From positions 1 to 22,521 of the forward strand of contig JAQGAU010000940.1 of NCBI GenBank assembly GCA_034698045.1: DNA of 22,521 nucleotides, read 5' to 3'. Below are positions 1-8,984 of the stretch, piece after piece (the first letter of the stretch is position 1; every line of letters starts with the position of its first letter). A program made the position numbers and the translations under genes. The notes under the pieces are model-generated. The model was not told the DNA's origin, ran no database searches, and saw nothing but the letters and a program-made list of their open reading frames with translations. The DNA is from Paramacrobiotus richtersi (Eukaryota; Tardigrada; Eutardigrada; Parachela; Macrobiotidae).

Positions 1-145
1 CCACACCCCCCAGCTATGTGGGGCTTCGCCCCACACCCCACCAGGGGCACTCCGTGCCCCTGGACCCCGGAGGGACCCTCTCGCTGGTTCGGGCCGTGGC
101 AGAAAACCACCGTCAGAAAGTAAAAACGCTCGCTGCGCTCGCTTG
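1..145. repeat. GC-rich block of perfect short hairpins at the window edge
   Basis: This block is far more GC-rich than the AT-rich DNA around it. It holds perfect inverted repeats with three-base loops: 17-35 (8-bp arms, loop TTC) and 41-63 (10-bp arms, loop TCC). It also has a GCTCGC direct repeat at about 128-142. It ends just before the homology shared by the two HMG-box genes begins, near 159. It may be the end of an interspersed palindromic repeat that continues left of the window. No coding signal was recognised. Confidence 0.55.
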
Positions 146-158
146 ATTATGTACTTAC

Positions 159-830
159 AACAAGCTGATATTCTTTGTTACGCCACATGCTACAAATTTT
201 TCGCAACTACTCACTGGGACGCTTATTAAAATAAATTCCGCAAACATTTTTGAACAAAATTCACCCAAGAGAGGAGAGCAAACGGTGTACAATGATGAAA
301 ATGCGGGATGAAGACCTCGGCGACCCACGCACTTACCCGTTCGTAACGCTCCTTGTCTTTGGCCGCCAGTTTATCAAACTTTTGCTTGGTGTTCTGGTCA
401 GCGGCGGCCCATCGGCGTCCCAGTTCCTTGGAGGTCTCTGCGAGGCCGAAGCGTGGATTCAAGGCTCTGACACTGTGGCGTTCCGCGGCGCAAAAGAAGA
501 AGTATGCCGATCTGCAGAGGAAAACTGAAAATTATTAGAAATTACGAAATCGGCATTGAACGCGGCAAAAATGTCAAAACCATCATTCGAGAACAGTTTT
601 TTGGCTCAAAGGAAATTGCTCTCAAGGGAAAAGACAAAAGTCCCTTACAGGCCACGTTTGGGAGCATTCGCATCCTTCTTCGAGCGCTTTCCTATTTTCG
701 CCATGGTGAGGGCTTCTACAGCAGAAAATTCACATCAATTTGAGGAAAAGATTTCAGAGTTTACTTTAATCGGGTAGATCTAGAGTTTGAGAATGAGTAG
801 CTTTTTGGAGCAAAGATCGGGAGAATCAAA
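159..830. repeat. Duplicated HMG-box gene unit, copy 1 (pairs with about 8790-9465)
   Basis: Similarity to the second HMG-box unit covers the exons, the intron between them and the flanks. On the left it starts at the shared CAACAAGCTG (about 159 here, 8793 there). It includes a shared CCCAGTGAGTA in the 3' region. On the right it fades at about 830 (9465 there). Both units have the same orientation. This marks a segmental duplication, not retroposition, because the intron is kept. Confidence 0.7.
337..704 (-). CDS. Single HMG-box (HMGB/NHP6-like) DNA-bending protein, copy 1; last exon unresolved
   Basis: HMG-box proteins bind the DNA minor groove in the nucleus and bend it. Exon 1 is 704 to 649: ATG, a basic leader, then APKRGL, with donor GTAAGG. 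Exon 2 is 511 to 337, after acceptor CTGCAG and before donor GTAAGT. The split codon joins as CT+A. Together they give 77 residues: a Lys/Arg-rich tail of about 14 residues, then one HMG box of the B/NHP6 type (PKRGLSAYFFF; NPRFGLAETSKELGRRW; KFDKLAAKDKERYER). The aromatic, Pro and Trp core positions of the fold are present. The final exon is uncertain. A TGA at 211-213 directly follows a CAG acceptor that copy 2 also has, so the protein may end right after the box. Reading through the donor adds unrelated residues. No acidic tail or second box is seen. Compared with copy 2 it lacks two residues just before the donor. Confidence 0.8.
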
Positions 831-1802
831 ACACTGATAAACAACGATGAATTTTATTTCTGACATCATTAATTTGAAATTTTCGGAGAATAAGGCCAGT
901 ACTAGTAGTTTTCCGCACAGGCCAGTAGTATGGAGCGAGCAGCAGTATCAGAATTCATTTGTTTATGCAGTAGTACAGGATATAGCACATACCAAAAGAC
1001 CTAGGTACCTCAAGTGGCTGCTGTGCGACAGGATGCTGCTGTTTGGATAATCACAATAGCACAGAGCGAAGGCGCTGCATGTGTGTGGACAGGTTTATTT
1101 CAGGCGCAATTTTTACATTTAATAAGGCAAAGTTAGTGACACGGAATACGATGCATCACAGGAAAAAAAAGTAGTTTGTAATGCGCGCCGACCGCGAAGG
1201 ACAACATCATGACGATGGTAAAAGCCGGCGCCAATCGACAGGAATTTCGGAGAACTGCGGGAACGCCGGAAATGTCAAATAGAATGATTTCATGCACTGG
1301 ATCAGGAGTGACCCCCTGTTTCGACGTTATCCAGGCCCGGCTAGAGAGACAATTAATCCAGCAATAGTCACCGGACGGGCAAAGCAACAGGTTGTCAAAT
1401 TTTGTGGAGAATGTGGACTCTTGCAATTGGTAAAATAATTTCATGTAAAAATTTATGTTACTTACTCTAGAGTCGAGGTTTTCGGTCAATTTAAACCACT
1501 TCGGTAGACGCGCTCTAAAAGAAAAATTTTAAATGTTCATCTAGTTTGTAGCTGTACATCAACCCACTTCGTTGCGAAGCTCACCAGTACATTTGTCAAC
1601 ATCAGATCGAATGAAAACAGTGTATAAAACATAAAAAGTCCTAATCTTACCGCAACTTTTAACTAATTTTTTGACTGAAATCCTTCTACAATCCCTTTAC
1701 CCAAAATCAAAAACGGAAATACAGACGACCAGATCCTACCCAAATGAGAAGGAATCCGCAAAAGAAGCGCGGCAGAATGTTCAGACACTTCCACAGATTT
1801 TT
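705..1802. other. Intergenic stretch holding orphan duplicated blocks
   Basis: No gene is supported here. From about 940 to 1055 there is a copy of the conserved element found upstream of BTB genes A, B and D (core CCTCAAG.GGCTGCTG.GCGACAGGATGCT), here without its gene. About 1190-1320 resembles 6650-6780. About 1480-1800 is the 3' flank shared with the other BTB units, including CGCGCTCTAA, ATCAGATCGAATGAAAA and AATCCGCAAAAG. Short ORFs here have no recognisable domain. Confidence 0.6.
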
Positions 1803-2720
1803 CTAAAAATCACTAACATGTTCTCCAATGAATTTGGCAGCTGTGGCCCTCAACGAACCCAGTTCACGCAAATCGGCCAAATACAAATATCGCGGAGAAT
1901 TCTTCACGCTTCGATCGATATCCGGCAGTACACCCGTGTACAGAAAGCTGAGCAGCGCATCCACTACATTCCCGTCGAAATTCCCCAAACGGCACACTCC
2001 GGACGCTTTCTCCGTCATGTTAGTCGCGAACATGTTAGCGAGGACCGGCGACCAAGCGGCCAAGATGGTCCGATGGGCCATGAACTCTTTGCCAACCCGG
2101 GAGATCAACTTGCAGTCGGATGTGGTCCCGCTTTCGTATAGTGCATTCACGCGCTGGAGAAACAGATTATCATGAGGTATGGACAACGGATTACCTGGTG
2201 AGTGGCTTCGCTTGATACCATGAGAAAGTGGAACAGCATTTCCCTGACGAGCAGACACCTTGACGCCTGGGAACATATCCTTCGCCAAATTCTCCAGATC
2301 TTTACGAGGTACACCGATACTCTCAAAGGCCTCCACAACCCGGCCCAGATCGACGTCTTCCGCCTGCCACATGCGCAGCGCGGATCCACGAAGCCTCGTT
2401 CTACTGTCCATTAGGTCCGCAACTTCCACCAGTTTGACGAGATTATTGGCAAGCTCCACACTGACATTACCGCTCAAACCGATATACAGCAGGCCATGGC
2501 CAAAGTCCATCTGGTAGAACTCGAACTGATTCGCGCGCACCCAGACTCCCGACGCGACAGGACGGGTGCGTTTATCGGGGACGATGTACAGAGCCTTTTT
2601 GTACCGACTGATTCTCACCATCTCATCTCTGTCTTGAAAATGGCCGACTCCAAGCATCCGAATATCCATCTTCAAAACAGGAGGACATTTCTCCGCTTGA
2701 GAATGTTGTTCTGTCGACAT
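1803..2720 (-). CDS. BTB/POZ protein with unrecognised N-terminal domain, copy A (in-frame deletion in BTB)
   Basis: The coding exon is single, 305 residues, starting MSTEQ as in copy D. Residues 1 to about 155 form a domain shared with copies B and D that I do not recognise. It is not a MATH domain by eye. A basic linker follows (IKRSHSPGNPL). Then comes an SPOP-type BTB/POZ fold (LLQRVNALYESG..SDCKLI, KEFMAHRTILAAWSPVLANMF, ALLSFLYTGVLPDID) and a short BACK-like end (PRYLYLADLRELGSL). BTB domains dimerise, and SPOP-type ones bind cullin-3 as ubiquitin-ligase adaptors; that role here is inference. Against B, C and D, 29 residues are missing between DIDRSV and KNSPRYLY (junction near 1902-1905), which removes the late BTB helices. 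The frame is intact, so the gene may be a variant or an early pseudogene. A conserved CAG acceptor just above 2786 suggests a spliced 5' UTR. Confidence 0.75.
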   Translation of the reverse strand: MSTEQHSQAEKCPPVLKMDIRMLGVGHFQDRDEMVRISRYKKALYIVPDKRTRPVASGVWVRANQFEFYQMDFGHGLLYIGLSGNVSVELANNLVKLVEVADLMDSRTRLRGSALRMWQAEDVDLGRVVEAFESIGVPRKDLENLAKDMFPGVKVSARQGNAVPLSHGIKRSHSPGNPLSIPHDNLFLQRVNALYESGTTSDCKLISRVGKEFMAHRTILAAWSPVLANMFATNMTEKASGVCRLGNFDGNVVDALLSFLYTGVLPDIDRSVKNSPRYLYLADLRELGSLRATAAKFIGEHVSDF

Positions 2721-3190
2721 TGTTCAACCTGCCAGCAACCCACAAATCAGCAAGAACGCGCTGAATTTGCAGAATGTGAATCGCACCTGTGGAAGTGACG
2801 GGGTATAGGATATCCCTGTCAGTCTTTCTGGAACGAAAACAGCGATTTCGAAATCAGAACTACTTCTATCACTTTCTGGGCAATTATCTGTAGGATGCCA
2901 GGTCTGGCAGACTGGCGGCCAGAGACTCTTGAAGTCTTCCTTCGTCGACGAATCGTCGTACATGGAATTAGCAATGGAAGTCCTTAATCAAATACCAACA
3001 AGTAACAACGTGGATGATTAAAAATACAAACAAATTCTGATTTCTAGAGACTAGCGACAGTAGTGTTCATTCGCTTATGCAGTAGTCATTCGATTATGCA
3101 GTAGTAGAGCCTGTAGAGGATACAGCATGTACCACCGTCATGAGTATCTCAAGCGGCTGCTGTTGCGACAGGATGCTATTGTTAAGTATT
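2721..3190 (-). promoter_or_regulatory. Upstream region of BTB copy A with conserved element and TATA-like site
   Basis: The element conserved before the BTB copies lies at about 3065-3180. In minus-strand sense it carries AGCATCCTGTCGCAACAGCA, then CGCTTGAG. A TATA-like ATAAATA (minus) lies at 3187-3193. Inside is a 19-bp near-perfect tandem duplication (3069-3087 and 3088-3106). A splice-acceptor-like CTTCCACAG ends at 2787, matching copy B at 5462. It is probably the promoter and 5' UTR, duplicated along with the gene. The exact transcription start was not determined. Confidence 0.4.
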
Positions 3191-3193
3191 TAT

Positions 3194-4373
3194 GGAATTC
3201 AGCGAAGAAGCAGTATTTAATACTGACTTACATCTAAACGTTTGAAAGAAAGAGCTGTCGGTACTTCTATGGAATGTATCGGTATGCGCCAACAGAATAA
3301 GCTAAACTGTGAATTAATGGCGAAACGCCTTAATTGAACGCACAACTGTGCGTATATTATTACTATTAGCCTACAGTACTACAGCAACAATAGCCAAATC
3401 CTAATTAAAGGCACCAAAACAGAACAACGAAGTCCAGCTGAACTATATTGAAAATTTTTTGATTTTTTGAATTTGTAGTAATAGTGTATGTACATACAGG
3501 TCAACATCGTGAGAAAGCCTCAATACTTAAGGAAACAATTCCACCACTAGGCCGAGAAAGGTTTATTTTCCGCTTCCAGTTACCTACTTTTGCACAGTTT
3601 AAAGTAGATTAGTATTTACCGGTACTTGTACTGCTATAACGCCGGTATCCGCGGAATAAAGCAATTATGACGGTATAAGTTACGTGAAGGATCATACCGG
3701 TGAATTGTGAAACATTTCAATGAAAATGTTTAAATGGGAAATCACGTTAGTTGTACATGTACAGATAGTACCTTTATTTAATTTTCGATAATTCTGTAGT
3801 TGTTTACTATCAGCACTTTTCTGTGCTTTGACATGCGAGGAGTTCGAAGTAAATAATGTCGGTAGAATTTTATTATTTATGTTTTTTTTTGTAATTTCAG
3901 CATGGCATTCTTGGCCAATTTCCATCAGAATATCTCGTTAAATCTTATCCCACATGCTGACACGGAAAAAAATTCCCATTTAAGTATTTTACAGTCGGAT
4001 TCTCGTTGAGCTTTCATCTCTCCTGGAGTCCTGCGAAACTGCTTAATGGACAGTTTTCGATCAATTAAGCCGTTGCAGTAAACGCGCTCTAACGGCACTG
4101 TCCGTATAACTATTTCGTACATCAAACCACGCCTTTCAAGAGTTCATTGTCAACATTAATATTAGATCGAATGAAAAACACAAAGTCCAGTTACCACAAC
4201 TTTCGACTGATTACTGAACGAAACCTATCTATCCCACCCAAAACCCAACTGCACCACATCACAAAAAACGTACGGAAATATACCAAGAACCTATCCAATG
4301 AGAACAGGGAATCCGCAAAAAGAAGCCCGACAAAATTTTTCAAACACACGTACCGACCGATATGTAGATCTTT
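3194..4373. other. Intergenic: unique AT-rich DNA, then the 3' flank block of BTB copy B
   Basis: I see nothing recognisable from 3194 to about 3890. From about 3930 to 4373 the sequence matches the 3' flanks of the other BTB copies. Landmarks are GCTTAATGGA, AACGCGCTCTAACGGCACT, TACATCAAACC, ATTAGATCGAATGAAAAACA and AATCCGCAAAAAGAAGC, then the stop codon. Conservation stays at the nucleotide level with no shared open frame, so this is duplicated flank and not a gene. Confidence 0.6.
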
Positions 4374-5384
4374 CTAAAACTCGTTGACATGTTCTGCCAC
4401 GAATTTGGCAACTGTGGCTTTCAGCGACCCCAGTCCTCGCAAATCGGCCAAGTTGAAATAACGCGGAGCATTCTTAGTTGTGATACCCGCTGCCAGTTTC
4501 TCTTCACAGGCCACGCTTAAATCAGGAATTTCGTACTGATCGGCCATATCCAGCACATCCTCCACGCTCTGATCGATATCCGGCAGCACGCCCTTGTACA
4601 GAAAGCTGAGCAGTGCGCTAACCACATTTCCGTCGAAATTCTCCAAACGGCACACTCCGGACGCTTTCTCCGTCATGTTAGTCGTAAACATGTTGGCGAA
4701 GACTGGCGACCAAGCGGCTAAGATGCTCCGATGGGCCACGAACTCTTTGCCATCCCTGGAGATCAGCATACAGTCGGAAGCAGTTCCATTTTGGTACAAC
4801 GTGGTTATACGCTGGAGCAGTAGATTGGCATGTTTGGTCAACGGATTACTGGGTGAGTGGCTTCGCTTGATATTCTTCTCAAGTGGAAGAGCATTCCCCT
4901 GGCGAACAGGCACTTTGATTCCCCGGAACATATCCTTGGCCCAGTTGTGATTTTGCCCCAGTTCTTCATGAGTTACACCGATACGGTCAAGAGCCTCCAC
5001 AACCCAGGCCAGATCGGCATCCTCCGCCAGCCACATACGCAATGCGGATCCACGAAGCTTAGTATTGCTGTCCATGAGGTCCTTACTTTCAGCCATTCTC
5101 AGGAGGCTGCTGGCCAGCTGAGCCACATCGGCACCGTTTTTGAAAACCAAATACAGCAAGCCATGGGTGAAGTCCATCTGATAGTAGTCCAATTGAGTCC
5201 CATACACCCAGACTCCGGCGACAGGACGGATGTATTTATCGGGCACGATGTACAAAGCCTTTTTATGCTGACTGATTGTCACCATCTCATCTTTGCCTTG
5301 AAAATGGCTAATTCCAAGGATCTGAATATTCACCGTCAAAACAGGAGGACATGTCTCTGCTTGAGGATGCTGTTTTTCCGACAT
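4374..5384 (-). CDS. BTB/POZ protein with unrecognised N-terminal domain, copy B (intact)
   Basis: One exon encodes 336 residues from MSEKQHPQAE. An ATG directly before it (5385-5387) is an alternative start. An upstream in-frame ATG at 5447 would add 18 more residues, but that stretch corresponds to the 5' leader of copy A, so I prefer the inner start. The N-terminal domain is residues 1 to about 165 (PPVLTVNIQILGISHF; KALYIVPDKYIRPVAGVWV; DLMDSNTKLRGSALRMW; VVEALDRIGV). The linker is IKRSHSPSNPLTK. The complete BTB/POZ is at about 187-290 (SDCMLISRDGKEFVAHRSIL; SPVFANMF; LLSFLYKGVLPDID; VLDMADQYEIPDLSVACEE). A short BACK-like tail follows (NAPRYFNLADLRGLGSLKAT). Length is close to SPOP-family proteins, but the substrate-binding MATH domain is replaced. 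It probably acts as a dimeric adaptor. A cullin-3 link is inferred from the family. Confidence 0.82.
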   Translation of the reverse strand: MSEKQHPQAETCPPVLTVNIQILGISHFQGKDEMVTISQHKKALYIVPDKYIRPVAGVWVYGTQLDYYQMDFTHGLLYLVFKNGADVAQLASSLLRMAESKDLMDSNTKLRGSALRMWLAEDADLAWVVEALDRIGVTHEELGQNHNWAKDMFRGIKVPVRQGNALPLEKNIKRSHSPSNPLTKHANLLLQRITTLYQNGTASDCMLISRDGKEFVAHRSILAAWSPVFANMFTTNMTEKASGVCRLENFDGNVVSALLSFLYKGVLPDIDQSVEDVLDMADQYEIPDLSVACEEKLAAGITTKNAPRYFNLADLRGLGSLKATVAKFVAEHVNEF

Positions 5385-5387
5385 CAT

Positions 5388-6040
5388 TAAAACCTGCCAA
5401 CAACCCACAAAGCAGCACAATCGTATGTAGAAGTCGGAAATCTGCAAACTGTGAATCTCACCTGTAGAAACGAAACTGACGCTGTCTCGAGCGGGGTATC
5501 ACTTTCAGTCTTTTCTGCAATGCAAACAGCAATTTCGAATCTAGAAATACCACTGCAGTTAGAATGCCAGATCTGGCGGCCAGAAGAGCAGTAACTCTCG
5601 ATCAGCGTTCAAAACTCCGAGAATACAGAAACCACACTTCAGTACAGACTGTGCAGGTACAAGTTATAAATCTATTATCCAGACGTTCCCTCGTCGTACC
5701 TAGAACCAGCAGTGGAAGTTCTTGATCAAATGCCCTATGCCACGTCGACTAGTAAAAACACAAATAAGAGGTCCTATTTCAAAACGAAAAGTGACTTAGT
5801 TTTTGAATTTTCCCGTCTTTTCGATATGTAATACAGTGTATGGTGCGGCGGTAGTGACGCCAGCAGCAGTACGTATTCATTCCCTTATGCAGTAGTAGAG
5901 GGAGCAGCATGTACCACGCTTAATATGTACCTCAAGCGGCTACTGCTGCGACAGGATGCTGTTGTTGGTACCATATTTGCGATTGTTAATTTGTTATGTC
6001 TCACACGGCAACGGTACTTAAATACAACTTCCGTTCTCGT
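5388..6040 (-). promoter_or_regulatory. Upstream region of BTB copy B with conserved element
   Basis: The conserved upstream element is at about 5870-5970: ATTCATTCCCTTATGCAGTA, GAGCAGCATGTACCACG, TACCTCAAGCGGCTACTGCT and GCGACAGGATGCTGTTGTT on the plus strand. Similarity to copy D continues to about 6030 (TCTCACACGGCAACGGTAC). A degenerate TATA-like GTATTTAAGTA lies on the minus strand at about 6009-6020. A splice-acceptor-like CTACAG ends at 5462. It is likely the promoter and leader of copy B. Confidence 0.4.
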
Positions 6041-7786
6041 ATAGAAGTAATTTTTAGCACAAAATCACTCTTATGTCACCTTACCATTAAAGTTTGAATT
6101 TGCATGTACTTAATTATGTACTTGGATCCGCTTGTTCTAGCATTAGTCAGCCTGGAATGTATCGATCCAAGAAGAGTCAGCTCATTGCTAGATTGCTAGG
6201 TCGACTAATGTTGGAACAAGACAACAAGTCGAAGTACGGACATTTTTACAAAAAGTGGTAGCCATAACTTCGTGGTATCGAGGCATCGACTTTATCTGGA
6301 TGAACTATGCTTTTCAATGCATGGCGCACGTTCAGTACTTGTATTGTACTTCCGACCTAATGGCAATTACATTACTTTACTGGTCAAGTTTGAAATGCCC
6401 TCATATAACGAGATACTGATTTAAATGCCAATGTAATTGGAAGTATGAATTATATTCAGTTTTTCCAGAAAACTGATATATAACTTACACTGTAAGTATT
6501 CATTATGACGCGCCATAACCACAGTGTAATCATCTATAATCATCATGCCATAACACACGTACGAGGACGCAAACATCGGCAAACTGTTTACGCACTATGG
6601 TAGTGTATATAATGCGCATTGCTGTATATTGCGTGCCCCCTGTCCATGACCACAGAGGACATCATCACGTTGATGGTATAATGGTACTATAATAACAGGA
6701 ATGCAATAAAAATTGCGGGAATGTCGTCACGCAGAAGGGGAAGGATTTGGTGGAGAGGATCAAGAGTGACGATAAATTTAACAATTTATTTTCAGCTTTT
6801 CGTTGCGTTTTAAAGATCAGAAAAATGCGCTGATTCCGAATCTGAAATTGGGGACATGATGAAATGTAAGCTTGACGGACTGTAGCGAGACTGCCCCAAG
6901 ATAAACAGCTTGCGCAGACTATGAGAGTAACCCCTTTATTTCGCCGGCCGTATTTGATCTGTGTCGTACGTGGTCTTTCAGTAGCTCGTCTAGCTACCAG
7001 TTGTGGCTAATTTATAAGCATACTTCTATGGACATTGCACACCTCGGATTCAAGTTTTGGAAATTTTACTCGTATTTTAGCACATATATTGTTGTATGGG
7101 TTCAAATTTCTGGTTGCAAGCTTTGTTAAATTTCTCCGCTAAAGTAAAGTTCGCGTATGTGACACGACAGTAACGGCCAGTTGACTGCATGACATTGTCC
7201 ACTTATTGTCCATGTTTCGCAGGTGCTCTTCCAGCCGTTTGCACCCTGATAGTTTCCGGTTACTGTTCCTCCGTGCTGTCTGAGCTGGTAATCGGTAAAA
7301 TTTTATTATGGTGGTTTTGCTATGTCAGTAGGATAATCTGGCTGGTTTCCTCCCCAATATTCCTGCAAATTTTATCGCATGTGCTGACATATCATTCACG
7401 TATTGTGTATTGATGAATGTTCGTTGACCTTTTGTCTTTCGTGTTCCTCACTGTGAGATTGCTTAATGGAAACTGTTCGCTCATCTGAACCGCTTCTGGT
7501 ACACGCGCTCTAGCATCACCGTATATCTGCTCTGACGTACTAACGGTACTCATTAAATCAAACCGCTTCTGTAAGAAGAACATTAGCTTTCCTTATCGAA
7601 CTAAAACAACAAAAAGCGTATTGGTAAACCTTTAGCAAATTTTTGGACGAGCCCCATATATGGTAGTGTACCATCCCTTTACCCGAATGCAGCGTACCGT
7701 GTACATAAGACGGAAATATTTCATGAGCTTTTCCTAGGAGAATCCACGAAAACAAGCGCGACAAAATTTTGTCAGTAAAGATCTTT
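6041..7786. other. Intergenic stretch between BTB copies B and C, mostly duplicated flank on the right
   Basis: No gene is supported. The block 6650-6780 resembles 1190-1320 (ACATCAT.ACG.TGATGGTA, AACAGGAAT, GCGGGAATGTC, ATCAAGAGTGAC). From about 7310 to 7786 the sequence matches the 3' flank of copy D (9700 to 10110: TCTGGCTGGTTTCCT, ATTCCTGCAAATTTTATCGC, ATTCACGT) and those of B and A. Nothing was recognised between 6041 and 6650. Confidence 0.5.
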
Positions 7787-8459
7787 CTAAAAATCGCTAA
7801 CGTGTTCTGTTACGAATTTCGCAGCTTTGGCTTTCAACACCACAAGCCCTCGCAAATCGGCCAAATACAAATAACGCGGCGCATTCTTTGACGTTATATG
7901 CGCTGCCAGATGTTCTACACAGGCCACGTGTAAATCAGGGATTTCGTACTGATCTGCAATATCCAGCACACTTTCCACGCTCTGATCGATATCCGGCAAC
8001 ACACCCTTGTACAGAAAGCTGAGCAGCGCGCCAACCACATTCCCATCGAAATTCTCTAAACGGCACACTCCGGATGCTTTCTCTTTCATGTCAGTCGAGA
8101 ACATGTTGGCGAAGACTGGAGACCAAGCGGCTAAGATGGTCCGATGGGCCAAGAACTCTTTGCCATCCCGGGAGATCAACTTGCAGTCGGATGCGGTCCC
8201 ACTTTCGTATAATGCATTCACGCGCTGGAGAAGCAGATCAGCATGACGTCTGGTCAATGGACTTTCTGGGGAGCGGCTTCTCTCGACACCCCCAGGAAGT
8301 GGAACATCCTTTTGCACACACGCCGAAGGCGAAGTAGTCTTTTTGACCCGGGCCAGGATCTTATCCTGCAAAAGTCTGATCTGGACTCAGTTCCTTGTAA
8401 AATACTTCAATATGGTCAAGAATATTCACAACCCGGGTCAAATCGACATCGATAAAGAC
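7787..8459 (-). pseudogene. BTB/POZ copy C: 5'-truncated, frameshifted pseudogene
   Basis: The BTB half is complete and open from about 8360 down to the stop at 7787 (DLLLQRVNALYESG; SDCKLISRDGKEFLAHRTIL; LLSFLYKGVLPDIDQSVES; IADQYEIPDL; NAPRYLYLADLRGL). Upstream, 8459 to about 8372 still encodes a decayed piece of the N-terminal domain (VDLTRVVNILDHIEVFYKEL), but in another frame that ends at a TAA near 8363. Everything before that piece, about the first 115 residues, is gone and replaced by unrelated DNA. The open part has no ATG before the BTB fold; its 5' end is a TTG at 8369-8371. The conserved upstream element and leader of the other copies are absent. It is probably silent, although a BTB-only protein from a distant exon cannot be excluded. 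Confidence 0.75.
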
Positions 8460-8984
8460 TTCGAACTAGAATACTGCAAGACTGTGTAAATTTTTGTTCC
8501 CCTGGTTCAGTACTGATTATATGGTCATCTAATCAACAACTGTTACGCCAGTTTATTGAGAAATATATAATAGCAAGTATTCGTCAGTCCAATAAGCTTT
8601 TCACAGTTTTGCTGATTTTTTTGACTGTTACTAACATTTCGTTTGCGGAAATATTTACAGCAATGATAAATACCAGTAGCAGCGAGAAATATTTCAGAAC
8701 GTATCAACTGGAAATGCACGGTAGGCATTTTAGCGCCTATTAGACCCCAGCAAAGAGGGCGTGCCGGAAATGAGAGGCTGGATGGCACAGAGCAACAAGC
8801 TGCTATTCTTTGTTACCTCAAACTCCAAAAACTTTAAAAAAGTACTCACTGGGACGCATATCAAAATAAATTCTTCAAATGTATTATAAATTCTGCAGAT
8901 ACATTATTCATGAGTTAAATTCACCCAAAGAAGCAGAGTGAATGAGGAAAATACGGGAACACGACCTTGACGAGCTGGACTTAC
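8460..8984. other. Gap between BTB pseudogene C and HMG-box copy 2
   Basis: 8460 to about 8790 is unique AT-rich DNA with no recognised feature. From about 8790 the sequence is the 3' flank of HMG-box copy 2, homologous to 159-336. It contains the shared CCCAGTGAGTA (minus strand, about 8846-8856). Confidence 0.5.

Noticed and set aside
226-336. Read-through extension of HMG-box copy 1 to a 78-residue frame
   Set aside because: The sequence after the box follows a perfect GTAAGT donor and does not match HMG proteins. Copy 2 read-through differs.
1671-2175. Plus-strand ORFs across BTB copy A, and similar ones at 4594-5390, 8007-8455 and 10965-11771
   Set aside because: They are antisense shadows of the BTB coding frame. 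They recur between copies only because the minus-strand gene is conserved.
1803-2720. MATH-BTB (SPOP) annotation for the BTB array
   Set aside because: The BTB half fits SPOP-type proteins, but the N-terminal half shows none of the MATH strand motifs I would expect. I call it unrecognised.
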